Assembly (NCBI GenBank): GCA_029262175.1
Contig: JAJCZV010000222.1
Location: 1 to 45,122 of the forward strand
Source: Gemmatimonadota bacterium
Lineage (GTDB): Bacteria > Gemmatimonadota > Gemmatimonadetes > Palauibacterales > Palauibacteraceae
Direction of reading: 5' to 3'
Length of the DNA: 45,122 nucleotides
The position numbers and the translations under genes were made by a program. The notes beneath the pieces are model-generated. The model was not told the origin of the DNA and did no database searches. It saw nothing but the letters and a program-made list of their open reading frames with translations. Positions 22,844 through 30,344 of the stretch are shown piece by piece (within the stretch, counting starts at the first letter, position 1; every line of letters begins with the position of its first letter).

Positions 22844-23539
22844 TTGTCAGCCGTCCATGAGGGTCGCATCGACAGCCAACTGCGTCTGCGCAGCAGCCTG
22901 GGAGAGGATGAAGATTTCCCTGTCGAGTTCTTCTTTCGCTCCGGCGAGGATTTCCTGTCGTTCGAACGGTACGCGCTCGACCTCGCCTGCGGAAACGTCT
23001 TGGATCTCGGGGCCGGCGTGGGTCCGCATACGCTCGCGCTCCAGGAGCGGGGGCTGGATGTGATCGCGCTCGAGATCGACGGACGGCTCTCCGACCTCCA
23101 ACGTGGCCGCGGTGTGCGTCGGGCGGTCACGGCGGATTTTCGGTTTTGGTCGGGCCCCGGGTTCGACACCGTCCTCATGCTCATGAACGGGCTCGGACCC
23201 GTCGGCACCCTCCGTGGCCTCGCGAGGTTTCTCGAGCACGCGCCAAGGCTGCTCTCTCCCGGTGGTCAGCTTCTGGTCGATGCCGCCGAGGCGATCCCGG
23301 AACCGGTCGGCGCCCCTCCAGACGTCGCTGGATCTGATTCCCCGTGGCCGCCTGCGGGGGAGTACGGCGGCCAAGCCTGGATCGAACTCTCGTTCGAAGA
23401 CTTGGTGGGGCGTCCGTTTCGCGAGCTCTATGTCGACCTGGAAACCCTCCTGCGGTACGCCACGGATGCGGGTTGGCGAGCAGGCATCGCGTTCGAAGGC
23501 GAACAGGGCGCCTATCTTGCGCGCCTCACGAGGCCGTAG
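22844..23539 (+). CDS. SAM-dependent methyltransferase
   Basis: The product has 231 residues. The Rossmann motif I is NVLDLGAGVGPHTLALQERG; motif II ends DVIALEID; post-motif blocks are GFDTVLMLMNGLGPVGTLRGLARFL and LLSPGGQLLVDA. The substrate is unknown. The start is uncertain. TTG 22844 has no ribosome binding site, and the frame is open and protein-like back to 22763 (reading roughly EIYLDRVPPLAAYVAAL) without an ATG or GTG, so a CTG at 22772 may be used or the true start may be hidden. The gene is convergent with the TauE/SafE gene, separated by 6 bp. Confidence 0.82.
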   Translation: MSAVHEGRIDSQLRLRSSLGEDEDFPVEFFFRSGEDFLSFERYALDLACGNVLDLGAGVGPHTLALQERGLDVIALEIDGRLSDLQRGRGVRRAVTADFRFWSGPGFDTVLMLMNGLGPVGTLRGLARFLEHAPRLLSPGGQLLVDAAEAIPEPVGAPPDVAGSDSPWPPAGEYGGQAWIELSFEDLVGRPFRELYVDLETLLRYATDAGWRAGIAFEGEQGAYLARLTRP

Positions 23540-23545
23540 CTCGGG

Positions 23546-24307
23546 TCACCCCCAAACCCAGAGCCGTATGGCGAACGCGATCACGGTAATCATCACCACC
23601 CGCCGAACCCAGGTGTGGCCCCTCAGCACGGCGAGGCGAACTCCGATGAGGGCGCCGGCGAGATTCCCGAAGGCGAGCGCAACGCCGTAGGCCCAGTTGA
23701 CCTTTCCGTCCCAGGCGAACAGCGCCAATGACAACGGCGTGTAGCTCAGGACGAACAGGACCTTGAGCGCGTTCCCGCGGACCAAGTTGAGACCGAGTGA
23801 TGTCGTGAGCGCGAGGATGATAAAGCCGACACCCGCCTGTACGAACCCACCATAGACGCCGATGAGAAAAAAGGCGCCCGCTACCGCGATCCGCCGACCG
23901 AACCCGTCCACTCCGACGATCGTGTCTCCCACCTCGCGCTTTCCGAGCGGGTCCCAGATGGTCCACAGAGCGACGAGCACCAAAACGATGGCCAGCACCC
24001 GCTCGAACGCGAGGTCGTCGATCCTGAGGGCAAACCCGGTCCCGACGACGGCGCCCAGGAGCCCAGGCAACGCCGCCTGAGGCAGCCACTTCCAATCCAT
24101 CGCGCCGTGACCGTGGTAGCTCCAGACGGCGGCCACATTTTGGACCAAGAGCGCCACCCGGTTGGTCCCGTTTGCAACGCCGGCCGGCAGCCCCATAAAG
24201 ATCATGAGAGGGAGGGTGAGCAACGAGCCGCCACCGGCGATCACGTTGAGCGTTCCCGCTACCAACCCGGCCCCGAAGAGCAGGAGCGTCGTCATCCCAA
24301 CGTCCAT
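23546..24307 (-). CDS. TauE/SafE-family anion exporter (inner membrane)
   Basis: The product has 253 residues, with seven or eight hydrophobic segments. The family half-repeat signature appears twice: GLVAGTLNVIAGGGSLLTLPLMIFMGLPAGVANGTNRVALL near the start and GVYGGFVQAGVGFIILALTTSLGLNLVRGNALKV in the second half. These proteins export sulfite, sulfoacetate or other organic anions, or act as uptake permeases; the substrate cannot be told. Several in-frame Met codons lie at the start; the ATG at 24307 is the first before the hydrophobic segment. Confidence 0.9.
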   Translation of the reverse strand: MDVGMTTLLLFGAGLVAGTLNVIAGGGSLLTLPLMIFMGLPAGVANGTNRVALLVQNVAAVWSYHGHGAMDWKWLPQAALPGLLGAVVGTGFALRIDDLAFERVLAIVLVLVALWTIWDPLGKREVGDTIVGVDGFGRRIAVAGAFFLIGVYGGFVQAGVGFIILALTTSLGLNLVRGNALKVLFVLSYTPLSLALFAWDGKVNWAYGVALAFGNLAGALIGVRLAVLRGHTWVRRVVMITVIAFAIRLWVWG

Positions 24308-24491
24308 AAGCGGCGGCGTCCTCTCCTTGCAACCCTTGACCCACGACCGGGGTCAAATAGGTGAATGGGGCGAAACTTTCGTTTGCTGAAACTCGTTGTA
24401 ATATACGAGAACAAGAAGACCTTAAGGGTCATATCACGCGGAAGCGATTCGACCGTTATAAGGACGAACCCCCGCGTAGGAGAATAGATAG

Positions 24492-24686
24492 ATGGAACGT
24501 TTCACGAGATGGGCGATCGCAGGATCGCTGGTATGGCTGCTGGTGGCGACCGGATTGATTCTGGCGACACACGGCCGAGCGGCGGCAGACGAGTCGGGCC
24601 ACGCACTTGAAGCACCGGCGGCATCTTGGTCTTCGGTGCCAGTCTCGATGGACATCGAAGTCGCGTTTCAAGCGCACCAATGTTGA
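24492..24686 (+). CDS. Small membrane or secreted peptide, 64 residues
   Basis: I do not recognise this protein. A GTAGGAG site lies 8 to 10 bases before the ATG. Residues 8-26 form a hydrophobic segment (AIAGSLVWLLVATGLILAT) followed by HGRAAADES. A signal-peptidase site after Ala-Ala-Ala is possible, and would release a peptide of about 30 residues ending in Gln-Cys. Alternatively it is a single-span membrane protein. It is an isolated unit: a 184-bp gap upstream contains an AT-rich promoter-like stretch (24385-24415), and a strong terminator follows at 24721. Confidence 0.6.
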   Translation: MERFTRWAIAGSLVWLLVATGLILATHGRAAADESGHALEAPAASWSSVPVSMDIEVAFQAHQC

Positions 24687-24720
24687 GACGCAGCCCAAGC
24701 GGGCCCGACCTCGACGTCTA

Positions 24721-24752
24721 AAGGCCGATCCTCCGGGATCGGCCTTTTTTTT
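24721..24752 (+). terminator. Rho-independent terminator
   Basis: AAGGCCGATCC pairs perfectly with GGATCGGCCTT around TCCG or CTCCGG, and is followed by a run of eight T residues. It ends the unit of the 64-residue peptide. Confidence 0.92.
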
Positions 24753-24775
24753 GTCTCCGTCGATGTCTCCGTCGA
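24753..24775 (+). repeat. 12-bp tandem repeat, two copies
   Basis: GTCTCCGTCGA occurs at 24753-24763 and again at 24765-24775, one base apart, immediately after the terminator. Function unknown. Confidence 0.6.
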
Positions 24776-24864
24776 AAGCGCTCGACCGGCGGACTTCCGG
24801 AGGCTAGCGTCCTCCCCATGGACGATTTGGCCACACTCCGACCGGCGGCACCGAAGGGCGACTC

Positions 24865-25269
24865 GTGACCTGGGCTCGCCTGGTCCATTTTTACTACCTC
24901 GCGACACCGGTGTTCGCCCTACTGGATCTCACCGTCGGCGTGTCCCTTCGCGCGTCGGGGATCGCCTCGGCGTCATGGCGGGCGGCCTACTACGGGTTCG
25001 CGTTCGCCTGCTGGGTCGTCATGCGCCGCTGGCCGCGCTCGACCCCGTTTTTGGGCCTCGGCGAGAGTTCCGTCAATCTCTTTCTTCTGATCCTCTCGGT
25101 GATGGGCCCGATCTTCGCCGCGCCAGCGATCATCGGCGAGGGCGGGAATCCGACGCTCTCGTTTGGAGTTGGGCGGCTTTTCAACCTTTTGCTCGCGGGA
25201 GGGATCCTAATCCTGAGCTTCCACGGTCATCGGGCGGAACTGGAGCGTCGAGCCACGGGCGAATCCTGA
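24865..25269 (+). CDS. Hypothetical membrane protein, 134 residues
   Basis: Four hydrophobic segments are visible, at about residues 8-28 (YLATPVFALLDLTVGVSL), 39-55, 72-90 and 103-120, and a short basic tail. There are no charged residues that suggest a transporter or enzyme. I do not recognise the family. The GTG start overlaps the stop of a possible 16-codon leader reading frame at 24818-24868. No clear ribosome binding site precedes the GTG. The 95-bp gap after it shows nothing but the GCGGAGGA site of the next gene. Confidence 0.65.
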   Translation: MTWARLVHFYYLATPVFALLDLTVGVSLRASGIASASWRAAYYGFAFACWVVMRRWPRSTPFLGLGESSVNLFLLILSVMGPIFAAPAIIGEGGNPTLSFGVGRLFNLLLAGGILILSFHGHRAELERRATGES

Positions 25270-25364
25270 GCCCAGCTGCCCCCGTAGGGTTGCCTACAGC
25301 ACGTGCGCGGGGCACGGGTGGGCTGGATTCATCGACATCGGGCAGAGTAGCGCGGAGGATACAC

Positions 25365-25616
25365 ATGGGACTGTTCTATTGGGCATTGTTCGGACTTTTG
25401 GCCGGCGGACTCGCGAAGTGGATCATGCCGGGAGACGACGGCGACAGCTGGTTCAAGACCATGTTGTTGGGCGTCGGCGGCGCGTGGGTCGGCGGCTTTC
25501 TCGGATCCATGCTCGGGGTCGGTAGCATCACCGGCTTCAACATCTGGAGTATGGTGCTGGCGGTGGGTGGTGCGCTGCTGATCATGTGGATCTCGAAGAA
25601 AGTAAAATCGAGCTAG
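25365..25616 (+). CDS. GlsB/YeaQ/YmgE-family small membrane protein
   Basis: The product has 83 residues with three hydrophobic, glycine-rich segments: FYWALFGLLAGGLAKWIMPG at the start, MLLGVGGAWVGGFLGSMLGVG in the middle, and MVLAVGGALLIMWISKKV at the end. This is the pattern of the transglycosylase-associated or GlsB stress family, inner-membrane proteins without known chemistry. GCGGAGGA about eight bases before the ATG supports the start. A hairpin follows at 25641-25670. Confidence 0.9.
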   Translation: MGLFYWALFGLLAGGLAKWIMPGDDGDSWFKTMLLGVGGAWVGGFLGSMLGVGSITGFNIWSMVLAVGGALLIMWISKKVKSS

Positions 25617-25640
25617 CCGGCAGAACATCGCTTCAAATCC

Positions 25641-25670
25641 GGCCACCGCGACCAGGTCGTCGCGGTGGCC
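25641..25670 (+). terminator. Hairpin terminator after the GlsB-like gene
   Basis: GGCCACCGCGAC pairs perfectly with GTCGCGGTGGCC around CAGGTC. The following bases (GTTCCCTTCG) contain only a weak T-tract, so termination may be partial. The glnS ATG lies 36 bases beyond it. Confidence 0.65.
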
Positions 25671-25705
25671 GTTCCCTTCGACCCATTTCTTCTTAGTTTC
25701 TCCGG

Positions 25706-28210
25706 ATGTCTGAGAAAGAACACTTGGATTTCATCCGGCAGATCGTCGCGGACGACGTGGCGAGCGGGAAGCACGATGGTCGCGTACTTACGCGTTTCCC
25801 CCCTGAGCCCAATGGATTTCTCCATATCGGGCATGCATCGGCGATCTGTCTCGATTTTGGCGTGGCGGCCGACTACGGGGGTCGCACCACGCTGCGCATG
25901 GACGACACCAATCCCACCACGGAGGACCCGGCCTACGTCGAGGCCATCGAGCGGGACATCGCCTGGTTGGGCTTCGAGTGGGAAGGCGACGTCAGGTACG
26001 CGTCGGACTACTTCGAGCCGCTATACCAGCTGGCGCTCCGGATGGTCGAGGATGGTTTCGCCTATGTAGACAGCCTCTCGGAAAGCGAGATCCGCGACCA
26101 CCGCGGAAGCGTCAGAGAGCCCGGCCGACCAAGCCCGTACCGAGACCGCTCGATCGAAGAGAATCTGCAGCTGTTTCGTGCAATGCGGGCCGGCGAGTTT
26201 CCGGACGGGGCCCACGTGCTGCGAGCCAAGATCGACCTATCCGCTTCGAACATGAAGATGCGCGACCCGCTGATGTATCGGATCCGTCACGCGCACCACT
26301 ACCGGACGGGCGACGCCTGGCCGATCTACCCCTTTTACGATTGGGCTCACGGACAGTCGGACGGCATCGAAGGCATCACGCACTCGTTGTGCACCCTCGA
26401 GTTCCAGGACAACCGCGAACTCTACGATTGGTTCATCGAGCACACCCGCCCCTCCGTGGCACAGATCGACAGCCTTCCGGGAGCGGAAGGCGGTGGAAGC
26501 GAAGACCTGGGCTCTTGGGATCCGCGACCGCGGCAGTATGAATTCGCGCGCCGCAACCTCGACTACACGATCGTCAGCAAGCGGAAGCTCCTGCCTCTTG
26601 TCGAGGACGGCAGCGTTTCCGGCTGGGACGACCCCCGCATGTCGACACTGGCCGGCCTGCGACGCCGCGGGGTCCCGCCGGACGCCATCCGTGCGTTTTG
26701 CGATCAGGTGGGGATCGGGAAGGCCGACAACCGAGTCAGCGTCGGAACACTGGAATGGGCGATTCGCGAAGCCCTGAATCCGCGGGCGCCCCGCGTTTTG
26801 TGCGTGCTCGACCCGCTCAAGGTCACGATCACCAACTATCCGGACGACGGCATCGACTGGCTGGAGGCTCCGTACTTTCCGCGCGACGTCAAGGCGCCGC
26901 CGGAGGACTGGCCGGCCACGCGGCGGATACCGTTCTCGGCAAACCTCTACATCGAACGCAGCGACTTCGCGGAGGAGCCGCCGTCGGGCTTCAAACGGCT
27001 CGCGCCGGGACGCGAAGTTCGACTGCGTCATGGCTTCTTCATCACCTGCGATGAAGTGGTCAAGGATGGTGGGGGCGAGGTCGTCGAGCTTCGCTGCACC
27101 TACGATCCAGCCACATCAGGGGGCTCCTCGCCGGACGGACGAAAGCCGAGCGGAACCATCCACTGGGTCTCGGCAGACGCGTCTCTACCGGCCGAGATTC
27201 GACTATACGACCGCCTGTTCAAGGTCGCGGATCCATATGAGGGAGTAGAAGACTTCCGCGACAACCTGAACCCGAACTCGCTGGAAATCCTCGACGCGTT
27301 TATCGAACCCAGCGTCGCCGAGGATCCGCCGGATACGTCGTATCAGTTTGAGCGGACGGGCTACTTCATTCGTGATCGCGCCACGCGCTCCGTGTCGAAG
27401 GTCGCGGGATCGAACGGCGCCGGAGCGCATGCGGAAGCGGGGTCGCGACTCGTATTCAACCGCACGGTCTCGCTCCGCAACACTTGGGAGACAACCGTCT
27501 ATCTCGAGCCCGACGTGGCGATCACTTCAGTGCTCGAGCCAGGGGTGACGGTTGGGCCCGTGCCCGAGCCGGCGAGCGAAACGGGCGAGCCCACGATCGG
27601 CGAAGACACGGGGCGCCTGGCTCGCGATCGGATCCGGGAGGAGTCGCTACCACTCCAAACCTCGTTCGAACGTTTTCAGCGCGAACTCGGCCTGACGGAA
27701 GAGGTGGCCGATCTCCTGAGCGCTTCGCCGGCGTCGATCGACTTTTACGAACGCGCCATCGCGGGCGGCGCGAACCCCGAGGCGGTCGCGAACTGGCTCC
27801 TCAACAAGGTTCGCGGCGCAGAGTCGAAAGAGGGCCCGGCAGGAACGCGGGCTGCGGGCGAGTCGTCACTGGAGCCCGAAGCGCTCGGCGCGCTCGTGGA
27901 TCTCGTCGAGAGTGGAACGATCTCGGTGACCACCGGCAACGACCTCCTGTCGCGACTCGTGGCTGACGGCGGCGATCCGCGCGAGATCGTCGATCGCGAG
28001 GCGTTGGGTCGTCTTGTCGATCGGGCGCGGATCCGGGACGTGGCGCACCAAGTCATCGCAGATCATCCTGAAGAGGCTGGGCGGTTTCGCGCGGGTCAGG
28101 CGAAGCTGGCCGGGTTCTTCGTAGGCCAAGTCATGCGTGCGACAGAGAATCGGGCGGACGCATCGCTCGTCCGAAACATCGTTGAGGAGAGCTTGAATGA
28201 AGCGTCTTGA
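25706..28210 (+). CDS. glnS: Glutaminyl-tRNA synthetase with C-terminal GatB/YqeY domain
   Basis: This class I synthetase attaches glutamine to tRNA(Gln). The product has 834 residues against about 550 for the E. coli enzyme. The HIGH motif is at His40-His43 (PNGFLHIGHAS), and VSKRK corresponds to KMSKS. The catalytic domain and anticodon beta-barrels extend to about residue 640. Residues from about 650 onward (FERFQRELGLTEEVADLLSAS, YERAIAGGANPEAVANWLLN, ending FFVGQVMRATENRADASLVRNIVEESL) form a GatB/YqeY tail like that of the Deinococcus enzyme, which helps bind tRNA. Low-complexity linkers (GGSSPDGRKPSG and GSNGAGAHAEAG) are inserted. The TonB-receptor gene overlaps the end by 14 bp. Confidence 0.95.
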   Translation: MSEKEHLDFIRQIVADDVASGKHDGRVLTRFPPEPNGFLHIGHASAICLDFGVAADYGGRTTLRMDDTNPTTEDPAYVEAIERDIAWLGFEWEGDVRYASDYFEPLYQLALRMVEDGFAYVDSLSESEIRDHRGSVREPGRPSPYRDRSIEENLQLFRAMRAGEFPDGAHVLRAKIDLSASNMKMRDPLMYRIRHAHHYRTGDAWPIYPFYDWAHGQSDGIEGITHSLCTLEFQDNRELYDWFIEHTRPSVAQIDSLPGAEGGGSEDLGSWDPRPRQYEFARRNLDYTIVSKRKLLPLVEDGSVSGWDDPRMSTLAGLRRRGVPPDAIRAFCDQVGIGKADNRVSVGTLEWAIREALNPRAPRVLCVLDPLKVTITNYPDDGIDWLEAPYFPRDVKAPPEDWPATRRIPFSANLYIERSDFAEEPPSGFKRLAPGREVRLRHGFFITCDEVVKDGGGEVVELRCTYDPATSGGSSPDGRKPSGTIHWVSADASLPAEIRLYDRLFKVADPYEGVEDFRDNLNPNSLEILDAFIEPSVAEDPPDTSYQFERTGYFIRDRATRSVSKVAGSNGAGAHAEAGSRLVFNRTVSLRNTWETTVYLEPDVAITSVLEPGVTVGPVPEPASETGEPTIGEDTGRLARDRIREESLPLQTSFERFQRELGLTEEVADLLSASPASIDFYERAIAGGANPEAVANWLLNKVRGAESKEGPAGTRAAGESSLEPEALGALVDLVESGTISVTTGNDLLSRLVADGGDPREIVDREALGRLVDRARIRDVAHQVIADHPEEAGRFRAGQAKLAGFFVGQVMRATENRADASLVRNIVEESLNEAS

Positions 28211-30344
28211 GACGGGCCGCGCCAAGATGTTGGACGCTCGCGTAGGAGTGCTGGCGGCGGTGTTCGCGCTGGCACACACCCCGGCCGCATACACCCAGGA
28301 GCCGCCGTCACCGGACAGTGTCGTCTCGCTACGCGAGTTGATCGTGTCGGCGACGCGTGCCGAAAGCACCGTCGGAGAGGTGCCCGTGAACGTCACCGTC
28401 GTCACGCGCGAACAGCTCCGTCTTTCAGCCGCTCAGACGCTCCAGGACATCTTGCAGGAGATCCCGGGTCTAAACTTCCGCTTCCAGGTCCCGGCGGGTC
28501 CCGCGCATCCGTCGTGGCAGGCCGTGACGCTTCGCGGGCTGGGCGGCACTGCGGCCAGCCGAACGTTGGTCCTGGTCGACGGCGTGCCCCTCAACGATCC
28601 GTATTTTGGGTGGGTCCGCTGGAGCCAGGTCCCGGTCGAAATCATCGAGCGCGTGGAGATCGTGCGTGGAGGCGCGACCGTCAGCTGGGGGGGACAGAGC
28701 CTTGCCGGTGTCGTGCACATCATCACGCGATCCCCGCGTGCAGCCGGCGGCTCGGTCGGAGCTCAAGTCGGCAGCCAGTCCACGTTTCGCGGCGATGCCA
28801 TGGCCTCCTTCGGCGGGGAGAAGGTTCGCGGTTATTTCGCCGGCGAATACTTCGACAGCGACGGGTACACGCTGACAGAAGAGAGTCTAAGGGGTGCGAT
28901 CGATATCCCATCCGCTTCCGATCATGCGGCGCTGCGAGGCAAGGTCGAGATCGATGCGGGCGATCGGGTGCGGGTGCATGCCCAGGGCAGCTACTTCGAC
29001 CAGGACAAGGCCAACGCGACTCCGCTGCGAAACAACTCTACGCAGGCGGGGTTCGGGCAGGTTGGCGCGACGGTCTCGAGCGACAACGGCTCTACTCTAA
29101 GCTTCAACGGGTTCTTCCAGTCTCAGGTCTACGCAAACTCGTTCTCCACAGAAGATGCGACGAGAGATACCGAAGTGCCGTCCCTCGACCAATTCGATGT
29201 CCCGTCTTCCGGGGTCGGCGCCAATCTCGTTTGGGCAAGCTCAGGGACGAACGATCACGGGCTGTCCCTGGGTGCGGACGTGCTGCGAGTGACCGGAAAA
29301 GCGTTCGAACGCTTCATCTTTACGGACGGCGCCTTCGAGAGAGAGCGAGTGACGGGAGGCGACCAGTTGCTCGCCGGCTTCTTCGCCCAGGATCGGATTC
29401 AGCTGAACGATCGGTGGCAGCTTCACGCCGGCCTGAGACTCGACGTCTGGCGGAACAGCGATGGGTTCAGAGACATCTCCGAGATCGCGACGGGGGCGGT
29501 CCTGACCGACAGCTCCTTTACGAGTCGGAGCGAGACGCGGCTCAGCCACAATCTCGGACTCACGTTCGCCGCATCCGATGACGTCTCTTTGCGCGGCGGT
29601 TTCTACAGCGGTCTGAGGGTGCCGACCCTGAACGAACTCTACAAACCGTTCCGTGCTGCCGGCGGGGTGGTTACCGAGGCGAACGCGAACTTGCAGCCCG
29701 AGCGCCTGGTCGGTGCCGAGATCGGGATCGATATCCAACCCGACCCCACCGTGCTCCTTCGCTTCACGGGTTTCTGGGCCAATGTCAGCGACGCGATTCT
29801 CGACGCGACGATCCAGGAGGCTACGTCGCCGGGCGTGATCGCGCCCTGCGGGTTTGTACCCGCGGGCGGAGTTTGCCGCCAACGAAGCAACGTGGGCACG
29901 CTTCGCAGCACGGGTCTCGAGACCGAGATTCAGATCCGACCCGCGGGTGCCTGGTTGCTTGCCGCCAGCCACGAACTCAATCCTACCCAGATTACGGACG
30001 CCCCCGGCCGTGCGGAGATCGTCGGAAATCGCGCGCTCGGCAGCCCCGTCCATCGCGCGACGTTCCGGATCGGTCACGTCGACCCCCGCACGCTGGAAGT
30101 CGTCGCCACGGGCCGCTACCTGGGCAAGCGGTTCGACAACGATCTCAATACGGCGGAGATCGCAGACTCTTTCCTGATCGATCTGCGGGTTCGACGCCGG
30201 ATCAGTCGGACGCTCACGGCGTTCGGAAGCCTTCAGAACGTGTTCGACACCGTGGCGGAAATCTCCCACGACGCGAGCGACTTTATCCGGGTCGCCGCGC
30301 CGCGCACGTTTGTCGGCGGACTGCGCGTCCGCGTCGGCGGCTAA
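28197..30344 (+). CDS. TonB-dependent outer membrane receptor
   Basis: The product has 715 residues. The signal region ends near TPAAYTQEP. A plug domain follows: ELIVSATRAESTVGEVPVNVTVVTREQL, LQDILQEIPGL, LVLVDGVPLNDPYFGWVRW, and ERVEIVRGGATVSWGGQSLAGVVHIITR. A beta-barrel of alternating strands runs to the end. It resembles the BtuB/FepA class; the ligand (metal chelate, vitamin or other) cannot be assigned. The final residues are Gly-Gly and not the usual aromatic. ATG 28197 lies inside the end of glnS; ATG 28227 is an alternative. The end overlaps the convergent proS by 4 bp. Confidence 0.93.
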   Translation: MKRLETGRAKMLDARVGVLAAVFALAHTPAAYTQEPPSPDSVVSLRELIVSATRAESTVGEVPVNVTVVTREQLRLSAAQTLQDILQEIPGLNFRFQVPAGPAHPSWQAVTLRGLGGTAASRTLVLVDGVPLNDPYFGWVRWSQVPVEIIERVEIVRGGATVSWGGQSLAGVVHIITRSPRAAGGSVGAQVGSQSTFRGDAMASFGGEKVRGYFAGEYFDSDGYTLTEESLRGAIDIPSASDHAALRGKVEIDAGDRVRVHAQGSYFDQDKANATPLRNNSTQAGFGQVGATVSSDNGSTLSFNGFFQSQVYANSFSTEDATRDTEVPSLDQFDVPSSGVGANLVWASSGTNDHGLSLGADVLRVTGKAFERFIFTDGAFERERVTGGDQLLAGFFAQDRIQLNDRWQLHAGLRLDVWRNSDGFRDISEIATGAVLTDSSFTSRSETRLSHNLGLTFAASDDVSLRGGFYSGLRVPTLNELYKPFRAAGGVVTEANANLQPERLVGAEIGIDIQPDPTVLLRFTGFWANVSDAILDATIQEATSPGVIAPCGFVPAGGVCRQRSNVGTLRSTGLETEIQIRPAGAWLLAASHELNPTQITDAPGRAEIVGNRALGSPVHRATFRIGHVDPRTLEVVATGRYLGKRFDNDLNTAEIADSFLIDLRVRRRISRTLTAFGSLQNVFDTVAEISHDASDFIRVAAPRTFVGGLRVRVGG

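Noticed and set aside
24753..24775. Start of a CRISPR array or longer tandem repeat
   Set aside because: Only two copies of a 12-bp unit, no spacers and no cas genes.
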